A DNA stretch of 64,000 bases. Source: Saposhnikovia divaricata (Eukaryota; Streptophyta; Magnoliopsida; Apiales; Apiaceae). Made by a program: the position numbers and the translations under genes. The notes beneath the pieces are model-generated. The model ran no database searches. It was not told the origin of the DNA and saw only the letters and a list, made by a program, of their open reading frames with translations. The stretch is taken from contig CM071595.1 in the NCBI GenBank assembly GCA_036435485.1, positions 104,586,580 to 104,650,579 on the forward strand, written 5' to 3'. The stretch's first letter is position 1; each line of letters starts with the position of its first letter. Positions 18,241 through 29,029 of the stretch are shown piece by piece.

Positions 18241-18587
18241 TTCTGTATTTATACAATTTCTCATACTATTTTTTTACAACGAAATTTACAAAATGTAAAA
18301 AAGATAAATACTATATTATGTTGAATAAAATAAATATTGAATAAAAATCGTGACATGAAAAAAATAAAAACAATTACTAAATTACCAAATTTTACAGCAT
18401 AATAAATTTTGAAACTAAAAGGGTAACTACCATTCACTTGGTGCCATAAACGTGTATATGATAAACCTGATCCGAGAATTGTTAATATTGGATGGTTAAG
18501 ATTTTGGTTCCTAAATTATTCATTTTAACTGTACTAGCTATAGTTCATACCAAGTACTGAGTTATTTTTCTTTTTTTTAATTTATTT

Positions 18588-18590
<3 letters not shown>

Positions 18591-18623
<33 letters not shown>
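18591..18623. repeat. (AT)n microsatellite
   Basis: About 16 AT units in an AT-rich flank. Confidence 0.9.
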
Positions 18624-18626
<3 letters not shown>

Positions 18627-18713
18627 AATTTTATTTTTAATATGTCATTGGAAGGATTTGAACGTTAAATTTTTGTATATAACAACTTTTAGTATTAAAT
18701 CGACATCAATATG

Positions 18714-21700
18714 TGTTGGGATTTATGGGTGATTGCTTAGAGACAACTTAACTTGATTTTATTGCATAGGCTATGTAGAACATACTGTCACAGGTGTTAT
18801 TGTAATCAAATAATTTACTGTCATATAATAAATGTACATCAATAATTTACTGTCATATAATAAATGTACATCCTGGAAGAAGTTCACTCAAATGTTCAAG
18901 ACTCAAGAAGTACATCAGTTCGACAGCATGAATAAAGTTAACTTTCAAAGTAGTTGACAGCAAGGTTGCACGAAGACAGCATGTTGCAAGTCATGATAGC
19001 AGATTCTCTCTGACAACAACATTGGCGGAAGCATGAGACAGCAACAATCTCACAGCTTGACAGCAAGTCTGGAATTCCTGACAGCAACATTGGCGGGATT
19101 TATACTGTCATCCAAGGAACATTCTCTTGACAACAAACTTGGCGGTTAAGGAAACTTTCTCAATGGAATATTTGATTTGGGGATTTATCTCAGTTAAACC
19201 CGTGACAGTTTAGATGTTGAAGAAATAGATTTGCTGCAACACTTCAAAGATTGCAGCAGACCTACAAGACTACGACAGAAGCTTGAGAGATCACAAGACA
19301 AAATTCGTCAATTCAAGAGTATGACAAATCTACATCTACTAGAATTGTGTTAACTTGATTTAGAAAGTATCCAAATTGCTTTATGTATAATGTTAACTCT
19401 GATTGTATAGCAATTTAGGAAAGTCACATGGGTGTGCAAATTGTAAGGAGCTCCCACTTGAAAATGACAGCAGCTCCACAACCCATTTGACAGAGATGTT
19501 AGAACAGATTAGTCTATATAGAGATTCATCTCTCATTCTTTCTGTATCACTCAAGGAAACAAAGCTGGAGAAAATCTGTTGCTCTAAAAATTAAGCGTTT
19601 TAAATTGCAAGCGAACAATTTGTTTCGTTGTAAAATTTATGATTCGATCCACAGAGACTATTTTATTTTCGCAATCCTTAATTTTTAATTTAAACAAATT
19701 AGAACAATTGGATTTTTGGAAATTTTGATTTTAACTAATTAATTACTAAATGAAAATCTAATTAACTAATTAAAACTGAATTATTCTAAAACTTAATTAT
19801 TCTAGAATTATTCTATAAATAAAAAAAAATCTAAATTTGAATTAAAAATTAGATTTTTATTTACAAATTTTTTTTAAAAAAAATTGGCATGGCTCGTTCG
19901 TAAATCGAGCTAGCCAAAAACCAACCAAACAAAGACTAACAGCACACAAACGATTCAAGCACTTAACAAATAAAAAACAAACCATACAACCAACATCAAC
20001 TCAGAAGACCCAATTGACTCAGCCATAAACGGTAACTCGGACTGCAAAACCATTTTAAAATGTACTCAGCACAACCAGATAATCGGAAAACTCAGAAATG
20101 ACTCGGCAAACTCGAAATATCAAACAGCAAATCACAAAACGCAGAGTTGACTCAGTAACTCGTAACAGCAAAATTCAGGAACTCGGAAAAAAATGCAGTA
20201 ATTAGAAGCTCAAACAGTTCATAACACAGAAAAACAGAAAAAATATAGTACTCAAACACAGTAACGAAACAAGAAAACAAGAAGAAGATGACAGATAAAT
20301 CGGCTGGACTCAAACTCAAGAATTCGAACTCAGACACAATCAATAAAACAAGGCTCGAACTTAAACTAGAGAATTCGGAAACCAGTAATAGCATAAACGA
20401 GACAATCACTCGATTCAGCACTTAGAACTCAGCAAACGATTGACAGACTTGCGACTACGAACATAAGCAAAAAAAAACCTTAGAACTCGACCTTGACTCG
20501 GGACCGAGTCAAACCACACAGACACAGAACACATAAACCAAAACGAACCAATTAAAATTGAAGGCATCAAATACAATTTACTTAAATCAACCTGATATCA
20601 ACAGGGGTTTGCAGATATAAAAAAAATAGAGAAAAAAAATAAATAAATAAAAGTATGAGGAAGAAGATGATCGATTGAAAAAGATGCAAGGGAAAGCAGG
20701 CGTTCGGTGGTGACGACGAACTGAAAAAGGAAAACAGAGCGAATTGTGTTTTAATAGGAGAAAAGAAAAACAAGGAACTGGGTTTGTGAGGTTTTTTTTA
20801 TAGAAGAACATGGACAATGGATTTGAGCTTCGAATAAAATGATAAAACAGAATACTGAAAATACGTAATGAAATTTTACAAAACTAATATTTTTTTTAAA
20901 ACGTAAATAAAGAAAATTTTAACTACGAAAGTAAAATTATGCTAAAATGATGATTTAGAATTTAAATGACCCACAATAAAATTGAGATTTTTAAAAGGGC
21001 TTAATTACCATTATTAACTACGAACAAGAAATTAAATTTCGTTACTTTCAACCCTTAGTGGTTAGCATTTCGCTACTTTGTCCACTAAACGGAATTACGA
21101 AAATAACGAAAGCTATGTAACAAAAACGAAATAGCAAGACAAGAAAATTAAAGGAAATGAAATTGCATTAAAATTAAAAAGAGTGTTTACAAGATTTGAA
21201 ACTAAAGAAAATACAAGAAATTAAAACTACCCTAAAATCTAAGTTACTATCTAAGTTAATAATTACAAGGGGGTGAGGGGGTATTTATAGGATAAGAATT
21301 AGGGTTAAGGGGGGTGTTGGGTAAATCCCCACCATACATTTGTGGTGTGTGGTGGTGAAATCGTAGCCATCTATTTGTTTCATTTCCCCTTAAGCTTTGA
21401 AGAGTTGATCTTGGCCATACACTTATGTAATGTGTTGGGAAGATCTCCACCTTCCACATGTCTTGAAATATTCCTTTTGCTCCAAGCTCCTAATTCTTTT
21501 TCTTCTTTTCATTTAAGTCTTTTTCTTCCTCTTTTTCCCTTCCTTACTCTTTATTTCTTTATTTTGCCATTTCTTTATTTATTTAAGAATTTCCTGAAAT
21601 GCAACAAAATAAATTATTAAAATACGAGTTCAAGCAATAAATAGGTAATAAAAATATGCAAAAATATGCACTTATCAAAATCCTTATTTCTCTAGGTTGT

Positions 21701-21879
21701 AGCAACACTTTGCAAAATAAATAAAATATATATTTTGTGAGAAACATCTTGAGTAATCACTTGTGTTTGCATTTTTTCTACTGATAGATTAAAATCTTTA
21801 TTACTGTTGTTGGAGTAGATATTTGAATTTATTAGTATTGCATTCAAACCCCCCCTTCTGCAATACTCAGGGACCAACA
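18714..21879. mobile_element. Solo LTR (Ty1/copia-like), split by a nested solo LTR
   Basis: Starts TGTTGGG and ends CCAACA, flanked by ATATG (18709-18713 and 21880-21884). Subtracting the nested insertion and its duplication leaves about 1,060 bp, with no internal coding region. This fits an LTR left by unequal recombination. The 6-bp inverted ends TGTTGG/CCAACA and the size suggest a SIRE/Maximus-like copia family, which is an inference. A short direct repeat (AATTTACTGTCATATAATAAATGTACATC) occurs twice near 18810-18870. TGACAGCAA words recur between 18950 and 19130. Confidence 0.75.
19577..21677 (-). mobile_element. 2.1-kb solo LTR (gypsy-like) nested in the copia-like LTR
   Basis: Read on the minus strand it starts TGATAAGTGCATATTTTTGC and ends GAGCAACA. 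The flanking direct repeat is AAATC (19572-19576, 21678-21682). It contains no coding region. The start and the internal GATTCGATCCACAGAGACT motif (plus strand, about 19642) resemble long LTRs of plant gypsy elements; a closely similar GATTCGTTCCCACAGAGACT occurs in the Athila-type LTRs of this window. Confidence 0.75.
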
Positions 21880-21884
21880 ATATG

Positions 21885-22119
21885 TTATTAGCGGGAATCG
21901 AACCTTCAAACTTTCTATATAAAATATTTTAGTATTAATTTTAAAATAAAATGTTGTTGGCGGGATTCGAACCTTAGACCTCTATATATACCAACTTTTA
22001 GTATTGTATCCAACGGTCATCATTTGTTTGAGTTGTCGATCTAACGATCGTAAATGAAAATGATAACAAAAAACAGGGGATAACCAAAAATGGGTTAACC
22101 AAAATACAAAATATACCTC
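21885..22119. other. Spacer between solo LTR and CACTA element
   Basis: Holds two direct copies of a GGCGGGATTCGAACCTT-like word (near 21889 and 21958), each followed by an AT-rich tail ending in TTTTAGTAT. No gene. Confidence 0.5.
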
Positions 22120-22319
22120 CACTACGCCATAGAAGGCTTTACACAACACTTTTGCAAGGTGTTGCCGTCTGAAAAAGTGATGCCGTAGCTATTTTCATCC
22201 TTACCTATTACAACACCAAGTATTTGTATTAGCTTAGACATGAAAAGTGTTGGCGTAGATCTTTTATAATGTATTACACTATCATGTATTTATTTTTCTT
22301 TTTTTATTTTATATTATAA

Positions 22320-22545
22320 TGCTGAAGTGGTAGTGGGCCCTACCATGCTGACGTGGTAGGTGGGCCCCACCCCTACTGACGTGGCAGGTGGGGGGCACCC
22401 CTGCTGACGTGGCAGGTGGGGGGGCACCCCTGCTGACGTGGCATATGGGACCCACCCTACTGACGTGGCATGCTGACGTGATAGCTGATGTGGCAGTGGG
22501 TCCCACCCCTTACTGACGTGGTAGCTGATGTGGTAGTGGGGCCCG
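22320..22545. repeat. CACTA-1 left GC-rich subterminal array
   Basis: About eight irregular 25-30 bp units built on GCTGACGTGGCAGGTGGG..CACCCCT. ACGTGG words are strikingly GC-rich against the AT-rich flanks. Confidence 0.75.
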
Positions 22546-22914
22546 CAGGACTAATTTTTTAATTTTTTTAAAAATTAAAAATAATTCACACAATAAATAA
22601 CATTTTATTTTTTTGAATTTATTCCTAAAAATGATTTATTTATTCCTAAAAATGAATTTAAAAATTAAAAATAATTCACACAATAAAGTGATAAAAATTC
22701 CTAAAAATGATTTATTTATTTTTTTTGGAATTTGAATTGAAGTGAATGGTATTTTTTTGAAAGTAATATATTTTTCAATAATTTTAAAATTGATAAATTT
22801 AAAACTTTTGCGTTTTTTAATTAATAAATTGTATATATATATTAAAAATAATTTACAATAAATAACCCTTTACATAAAAAGTAAAAAAATTATGAAATGA
22901 ATTTATTTATTATA
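22546..22914. other. AT-rich CACTA-1 interior
   Basis: Low-complexity A/T sequence with a short direct repeat (ATTTATTCCTAAAAATGA, near 22618 and 22637). No coding content seen. Confidence 0.5.
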
Positions 22915-23366
22915 TCAAAAATATTAAATTAAATAGGAATGAAAATGGTGATTTTTTTGAATAATTTTAAATTAAAAATATTTTGTTAAAAAAGTTTTTA
23001 AAAAATGAAATAATTACAAATGTTCCATAAAAAAAGGAAAAAAGGAAAGCACGAATGTCGATGAAAATGGGTTAAGCGGCAAATTATACCGCCAGTTTCG
23101 ACAATTATTGTCTTAAATCAAAGCAAAGACCCCCAGCTTATCAAAAATATTAAATTAAATAGGAATGAAAATGTTGATTTTTTTGAATAATTTTAAATTA
23201 AAAATATTTTGTTAAAAAAAGTTTTCAAAAAATGAAATAATTACAAATGTTCCATAAAAAAGGGAAAAAATGAAAGCACGAATGTCGATGAAAATGGGTT
23301 GAGCGACAGATTATACCGCATGTTTCGACAATTATTGTCTTAAATCAAAGCAAAGACCCCCAGCTT
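22915..23366. repeat. 226-bp tandem duplication inside CACTA-1
   Basis: TCAAAAATATTAAATTAAAT begins at 22915 and again at 23141. The two copies stay nearly identical through GACAATTATTGTCTTAAATC and CCCCCAGCTTA. The copies directly precede the region that looks like a gene leader. Confidence 0.85.
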
Positions 23367-23515
23367 AGGGATTTAGGGATTATTCACAACCCACAACTCA
23401 AACTCACAGCCGCTCCTCTCAAAACTCACTCTCATACCGCAATTAGGGATTAGAGCTTCAGTTGGGGATTCAAGCAGGGAGTATTGTGTTTTGTTGTATT
23501 GCTGTTAATTTCACC

Positions 23516-23646
23516 GTGTTTCGTTCTATCTCTCTCCCCCTCCATCTCTTTCTCTGTCTTTCTCTCCCTCTTTCCTGTCTCTCTCCACCCCCCCCCGCTC
23601 TCTCCCTCTTTCTGTATCTCTCCATTTCACACTCTATCTCTCACTG

Positions 23647-23684
<38 letters not shown>
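23516..23684. repeat. Pyrimidine-rich CT microsatellite in a captured leader
   Basis: A CT/CTCC-rich stretch with a pure (CT)n core at about 23649-23684. It lies in what looks like the 5' leader of the captured zinc-finger gene. Confidence 0.7.
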
Positions 23685-23688
<4 letters not shown>

Positions 23689-23929
23689 GATCCAGTTGGC
23701 AAACCTTTTTCTGGACTTTTATATATTGTAGCATGTTTATCGAATTCCGAAGCTCATAGTTGGTATATAATAAAAAGTTTAATTACTCTTTTTATGTTAC
23801 TCTATTTTGCTGTGTTCATATTCTGAAGAATTCTGCGATCTTGTCTAAAAAGCCTCCTAACAATGCTTTCGGTTTGTGGCTTTGTGTTTGTAAGAAAACA
23901 ACAATTATTTTGATAGGTTCAGAAAGAGA

Positions 23930-24078
23930 ATGCCTACTAGTATGGGATGGTGTCGGATTTGCAGAGTTGATTGTGAAACAGTTGATGGCCTAGACCTACA
24001 CTCTCAAACAACAGAGCATCAACAGAGGGCTATGGATATGGTTATTAGCATCAAGCAGCAGAATGCAAAGAGGCAGAA
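23930..24078 (+). pseudogene. Captured first coding exon of a C2H2-type zinc-finger protein
   Basis: Starting at ATG 23930, the frame reads MPTSMGWCRICRVDCETVDG then LDLHSQTTEHQQRAMDMVIS and a Lys/Gln-rich end, up to a splice donor GTAAGT at 24079. The CxxC...H(x)H arrangement (CRIC ... LHSQTTEH) is a U1/matrin-like C2H2 finger found in plant proteins I recognise but cannot name exactly. An intron acceptor TTTTGATAG lies just upstream (23909-23916). Only this exon is present, so it is a fragment. Confidence 0.65.
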
Positions 24079-24549
24079 GTAAGTAGTTTTTGTTTTTATA
24101 GTATTATAATCTAATTGTGTTAAGCATCATAAGATGTAAAACTGTAATCTAATTGTGAAGATAGATATAACAATTGTAGTTGTTGGCGTGTTGCCCACCT
24201 TCAATCTGTATATATTTCACAATGTTATTAATATATAATTAATAATATATGTTTTAATACCTAAATCTGCATATGATTGAATACAATGGTATTAATACCT
24301 AAATCTTCCGAACCAAGCTGGTTGTGGCTATAGAGTAATATATGATTGAACTGAAGAGTAAATTCAACAATTGGAAATGCAGGGTTAGTTAAAAATTACC
24401 ATATGATTGACTGAAGCGTACATCGAGCGACTGGAACAAAGTTGCTTGATTACAAATGGCCTAGATTGTTACTTGCTTGAGTGAGAAAAGTTGTGACAAA
24501 ATTGCTTATTTCTCTTTTTAAATTAAATGGTCTAATTTTGATTTTGTAG

Positions 24550-24642
24550 TGCCCTTTGAAGAAGATGATAAAGATCCGAGCATATGGCTTCTTGACCATA
24601 ATTATCACGAGGCAATTTTTTCTATGTTCAAGAGAATAAATG
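24550..24642 (+). pseudogene. Captured RPN8 (26S proteasome lid subunit) exon, first fragment
   Basis: Flanked by acceptor TTTTGTAG and donor GTACTA. It reads PFEEDDKDPSIWLLDHNYHE then AIFSMFKRIN, a close match to the MPN-domain region of the proteasome regulatory subunit RPN8 (PSMD7). RPN8 is the catalytically inactive partner of RPN11 in the lid. This is a retained exon, not a gene. Confidence 0.85.
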
Positions 24643-24741
24643 GTACTACGTCCTGTCTTAGTAATTCATTGATGCATTGTGTACATTATTTTAAGAATAT
24701 TTTAGCCATGTCATTGTCTAAATATTAGAAAATCATTGCAG

Positions 24742-24824
24742 CAAAGGAGCATGTCATTGGGTGGCATAGTACAGGCCCTAAGCTATGCGAAAATGATTTG
24801 GATGTTCACGACTTATTTAATGAG
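24742..24824 (+). pseudogene. Captured RPN8 exon, second fragment
   Basis: After acceptor TTGCAG the frame reads KEHVIGWHSTGPKLCENDLD and VHDLFNE, continuing directly from the previous RPN8 fragment across a 99-bp intron in the correct phase. Similarity stops at about 24824, where the intact protein would continue into the YVPNPVLV segment. Confidence 0.85.
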
Positions 24825-25569
24825 TTAGAATCATACGCATTTTGTTTGTTCGTTAAAATGCTCCTCTAAAATTTTAGTAGCTAGCCTGCAAAGGGTATGG
24901 AGTGTCAAACTAATAAAACACACTATATAAATAGGAATGTATCTCTTTTGGCTGTACGTGCATGAAATTCTGTTGGAAAAAGTTGCAAATCAGTCTTTTA
25001 CGAACGTTGAAAAGACTTTAACTGAAGGGACAGGGGCACCAGGATGACATACGTATTATCCATGTGGCACAAATATTTGGACACCATAATAACTATTATC
25101 TTATTGTCATATTACCTATTGAGTCAAATTCTGCAGGTTTTGTAACAGTTGTGTGGTTTGAGAAGCTGGTTTAAAAGTTCATGGACGATTAAAAATCTTA
25201 TATGTTTTTAAAGCTTTATTGTTTTGATTTGAACACTGAGATTTGATCTCTTTTAGTCAAAGTTCTTCCTTGTTAGAATGGCGGATATGTGTTGTTATAT
25301 GCAATCTGTATGTTAAGATCGTTATGTTGGCTGCAACAAGATGAGCTTCATGGACTCGTTAAAAGTTCAAATATTAGTTTACTCGCATCTGGGAGTAAAC
25401 TTTCCATTCAGAGAAGCTATACTTCACTCAAGAAAAGAGGGATATAAAACCTGACTTTTAGTTTAGTCACCACTTTTAGCCTTTTATGTGCCAGTCCCAT
25501 ATTGAGAGCATTTTATGATTGGAATATTTCGGGTATGTCAAATTGTGCTAATCATGTTTATGGTCACAG

Positions 25570-25645
25570 AATGCTACGCAGAAAAGCCAGAAGGTTTTTG
25601 TTCATGTGCCTTCAGAAATTGTTGCTCATGAAGTGGTGGAAATTG
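25570..25645 (+). pseudogene. Captured RPN8 exon, third fragment
   Basis: Between acceptor GTCACAG and donor GGTAAG the frame reads NATQKSQKVFVHVPSEIVAH then EVVEI, a downstream segment of RPN8. The exon(s) normally lying between this and the previous fragment are missing or unrecognisable in 24825-25569. Confidence 0.85.
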
Positions 25646-25995
25646 GTAAGAAATGAGGTGGAAACTTCATTTTGTGTATCAAACCTCCTCCATGCCATCT
25701 TTTTAAAACATAGGTTGATCAGGAATTCTGAACTTTGTTTTAACCTCACATTTAACACGTAAATTGTAATCAGGAGTGTAACATGTAAATTATAAATTAT
25801 TATGATATGGTATTCAATCTGTATATGTTTCACAATGGTATTAATATATATGTTGTATATGTTGTCTATTCCTTAATATAATTAATAATATTGTTTTTAT
25901 CAATTCTTTTACTCAAAGGTAGCCCAAGATGTATGCAATCTCTTCTAGGTGTCATGTTAAGTCACAATTACTTGAGTACTTGTTGTCTTGAACAG

Positions 25996-26190
25996 GTGAA
26001 GACAGTTGAGGGAACTACTGAACTCAAAATCCCTCCTGGTTGAGGGGACTACTGAACTCAAAATCCCTCCTGGTACCCAACCTGGGGATGTGCTTGTCCT
26101 ATCAAAGAAAGGTGCACCAAAACTGAATAGACCATCAATACGTGGTGACCATTCATTTACTGTAAAAGTCAGTATACCAAAACGAATCAG
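25996..26190 (+). pseudogene. Captured DnaJ (Hsp40) C-terminal-domain exon
   Basis: Acceptor AACAG (to 25995) and donor GTGTGT (from 26191) bound an exon reading VKTVEGTTELKIPPG then TQPGDVLVLSKKGAPKLNRP and a segment ending VSIPKRI. This is the C-terminal substrate-binding fold of type-I/organellar DnaJ co-chaperones (compare the conserved pattern IPAGTQPG...KGVP...GD). A 34-bp tandem duplication at about 26005-26072 shifts the frame, so the exon cannot be translated through. Confidence 0.85.
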
Positions 26191-26495
26191 GTGTGTGACC
26201 GTGGCCATCGAGCTAACATTATAGTTTTGGTCATTTAATGATTGGTGATTCTATAACTACGTACTGCATTGATTTATTTCTAACATCAACCAATAGCAGT
26301 ACAATAGCTGCGTAGAGAGATATAGGAGAAAAAACAAGTAGTTGGTGGTGGACAAGCTAAAAGATTAAAATATGATAACTATTATAATTTTTAATTATAC
26401 AAATTTTGTGAAATGACTTTATAATTATTAGCTACTACACAAAGATTAATAACTATTATAATGGCTGCATTTGTAATTATTTTTAATTGTTGCAG

Positions 26496-26680
26496 GTTCT
26501 TTTTTGGTGGGAAACCAACTATGGAGCATTATATAGACTAGAATAGGCTTAGAGCACCAGCAGTGGAAACTAAACCGCACACTCTTCATCCCTTAGATTT
26601 CTTAGATGACTTAAAAGCAGAGGATCACATCGAAATTCAGTGGAAAAGAAAAAGATGGCCGGCCAATCATCGGATGCACT
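26496..26680 (+). pseudogene. Captured F-box family protein fragment
   Basis: Following acceptor TTGCAG, one frame reads FGGKPTMEHYID, a TAG, then NRLRAPAVETKPHTLHPLDF and LDDLKAEDHIEIQWKRKRW. The motif RAP.V...PH.LH..D.L.DLK..D.IEIQW+R is shared by a plant F-box family in which a WWYGVVGHL segment follows. The stop and the loss of that segment mark it as a dead fragment. Confidence 0.6.
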
Positions 26681-26731
26681 AGCTTTTAGTTAGATATCTA
26701 AGTTTTGATATTAGTATGATACTAGCTCTTA

Positions 26732-27066
26732 GGCTGTGCTCCAGAGATTTTTTGGTAAAGAAGAGAAAAGAAGAGAAGAGAAGGTGAAGGAAGAGAAATA
26801 AAAAAAATAATCTCTCATGTGTTCCCAAGTTTATGTGAAAAGAAGAGAAAATTTTGAAAAAATGATATGGAGGGAAATTTTAAAGGTAAATTAGAGCTTC
26901 TCTCCAAATCATTCCATTTTTGGAGAGAAAGTTGTTAGAATTTTCTTTCCGGATCCATTCTCTTCTTTCCTGAAAAAACTCAGGAACACGACTTGGAAAG
27001 AAAATTTTAAAAATTTCTCTCCTCTTCTTTTCTCTTCTCTTATTAATCTAACTCGGGAGCACAGCG
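26732..27066. mobile_element. Tourist-like MITE nested in CACTA-1
   Basis: 335 bp starting GGCTGTGCTCC and ending GGAGCACAGCG, flanked by TTA (26729-26731, 27067-27069). A TTA duplication with such ends fits PIF/Harbinger (Tourist). The interior is built of inverted purine/pyrimidine tracts (AGAAGAGAAAAGAAGAG against CTTCTTTTCTCTTCTC). A longer direct repeat (TTAGTTAGATAT.(C)AAGTT.TGATATTAG) lies on both sides and predates or accompanies the insertion. Confidence 0.7.
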
Positions 27067-27390
27067 TTAGTTAGATATCCAAGTTATGATATTAGTTAGT
27101 ATTTGACGTTTATGATATTTGGGTACTAGCTAGTTATGGTATTTTGTGATGTTGATCACATATACTGAATTATGTTGGTATGTTGGGGTTGAACTGAAAA
27201 CAAGAGGTTGTAAGTACCATTGTACGGGAAAAACTTATGTATAAAATGAACATTTTTATTTTGCATTAAAAATGTGTTGTAGTAGTTTTAATATAATGTT
27301 GCAGTATTGTATGATAAATGTTATAATAGACTAATAAAGTGTTGAAATAGCTATGACAAAGGTGTTGCAATAGCTATGAAAAAGTGTTGC

Positions 27391-27545
27391 CACCTGTCAA
27401 TGGCCCCACTTGTTAGTGGGTCCCGCCACGTGTCAGTGGGGCCCGGCCACGTGTCAGTGGGGTCCAGCCACATGGCAGTGGGTCCAGCCATGTGTCAGTG
27501 GGTCTAGCCACGTGTCAGTGGGTCTTGCCACGTGTCAGTGGCCAT
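27391..27545. repeat. CACTA-1 right GC-rich subterminal array
   Basis: About seven 20-bp units of the form GCCACGTGTCAGTGGGTC. It mirrors the left array in inverted orientation, close to the right end. Confidence 0.8.
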
Positions 27546-27728
27546 TTACAACAAATGTGTATCCTACGGCAACACATTTTATCATGTTGTTGTAGATGTA
27601 AAAGTGTTGCTATTGACCCTACGCCAACATCGAAAAAGCTAACACCCGAAAAGTGTTGTCGCAGATATTTTTTAGGCTACAGCAACAGTTTTGAAATGTT
27701 GCCGAAGGCCATCTATGGCGTAGTGCTC

Positions 27729-28006
27729 GTTTTGCTTATCATAGTATAGTATTGATATATAGAACACCTATAAAATGAGATCATGAGAATAATCTTTATA
27801 ACCGTCGGATAGAAATAGAGTGAAAGGTTTAGATTTATTACTTTTAAGCGATCATGTGTACAACTAACTCTGTTGGCTATTAAACCATTGTATCTAATCT
27901 TTGCAGTTACTAATAGCACCAAAAGGGTTAATAACATAAAATACTTTGGACTGTTGATGTGTTCTCATTGTTGTCTAACACATGCATATTCTAAGTGGAA
28001 TCGTTA

Positions 28007-28008
<2 letters not shown>
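27729..28008. other. Spacer right of CACTA-1
   Basis: AT-rich, no gene or element end recognised. Confidence 0.5.

Positions 28009-28075
<67 letters not shown>
28009..28075. repeat. (AT)n microsatellite
   Basis: About 33 pure AT units just outside the Tat-2 LTR. Confidence 0.95.
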
Positions 28076-28078
<3 letters not shown>

Positions 28079-28136
28079 TTGTTACATATACGAATACATT
28101 TATGAATGTGTAATGTAGTTATATTTGAAAACATAT

Positions 28137-28645
28137 TGTTATGGAATAAAAAGTAGGGTGTATTTATTGCGTATTGAATGCTAGGGTTAGGGAGAGCTTC
28201 GAGCTTTAATGGTTGATCAAGTGTTTCGTGAATTAACTCGGGTCCTCACAAGATGCCTACGTATCTTGCAAATATCAAGAATCAAGCCAATAAAACGTAG
28301 TTCTAGTTGTGAAGGATCAGGTCCTTATATAGGTGTTGAGAACCCTAGAATAAGAGTAGAATTAGGAGTCTTGCTGGGCAAGTCACTTCCTTAGGAAGGT
28401 TCTAGATCTTATCCCGTAGGAATCAGCTTCCTGATATGACTTTGTGTCTTGGAGCTACTCCTTGAAGATATTGGGTCCATGTTGGACTTAATTTTGGAGC
28501 CCCAAATTGGATGATTTATTAATTACGAACTTATTATCATTATTAGGGTTTTGGGCCTCGTAACTGGGCCTTGACTTTGGACCAATCGAGGTTTATTTAA
28601 TGTGACATTAAATGTGTCTTTAGGGCTTACTTTCAGCCCATATCA
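28137..28645 (-). repeat. Tat-2 3' LTR (left boundary tentative)
   Basis: On the minus strand it starts TGATATGGGC directly after the polypurine tract and holds a TATATAAG box at 28331-28324. The end is tentatively set at CCATAACA (28137). Without a 5' LTR or target duplication to compare, that boundary is a guess. Confidence 0.55.
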
Positions 28646-28660
28646 TTTGCCCCCCAACTT
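28646..28660 (-). other. Tat-2 polypurine tract
   Basis: AAGTTGGGGGGCAAA on the minus strand abuts the LTR start TGATATGG. The last ten bases are identical to the Tat-1 tract. Confidence 0.8.
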
Positions 28661-29029
28661 CTAAGAAAACTGATCAGGTTTTCACTGAAGTTAAAAGGTT
28701 TATGTACACTAGTGTTTCACATGTATCGTCTTGAATGTAAAGTGTGGAGTGACCTACACATTTACGACGATTTGCCTTATTCGAGGCTGAACAATTATAT
28801 TTTTGTCTTACAGAAAATTATAAATAACTTTCTTGCATTTTCCTCATACTCATTATTTTTGCATCTATTTGTCAAAAATATTTTGGGCACATAGCTTTCG
28901 GAAATGATCTCGCAATTTTCTATTATCTCTTCTGGAATTTTTGAGAATTTTTGGAATTTTTCTTCCCAAAATAACTCCATTCCTAGAAATTTTCCAAAAT
29001 CTTTCTGCTGTGTTTTTTTTAGACCTTTG

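Larger units (their letters stand above)
22120..27725. mobile_element. CACTA-1: non-autonomous CACTA transposon carrying host gene fragments
   Basis: 5,606 bp starting CACTACGCCATAGA and ending TCTATGGCGTAGTG (perfect 14-bp inverted ends), flanked by the 3-bp duplication CTC (22117-22119, 27726-27728). Subterminal regions carry many GTGTTG(CC) words and GC-rich arrays. No CACTA transposase was recognised. The interior instead holds exon fragments of four host gene families, all on the plus strand, plus a nested Tourist-like MITE. Gene-fragment capture by CACTA elements is known in plants. Mobilisation would need a transposase from elsewhere. Confidence 0.9.

Noticed and set aside
23930..26680. 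A single functional chimeric gene in CACTA-1
   Set aside because: The pieces belong to four families, with a frameshifting duplication, an internal TAG and missing exons. No continuous frame exists.
27873..28076. Ile-Tyr repeat open frame
   Set aside because: Translation of the (AT)n microsatellite.
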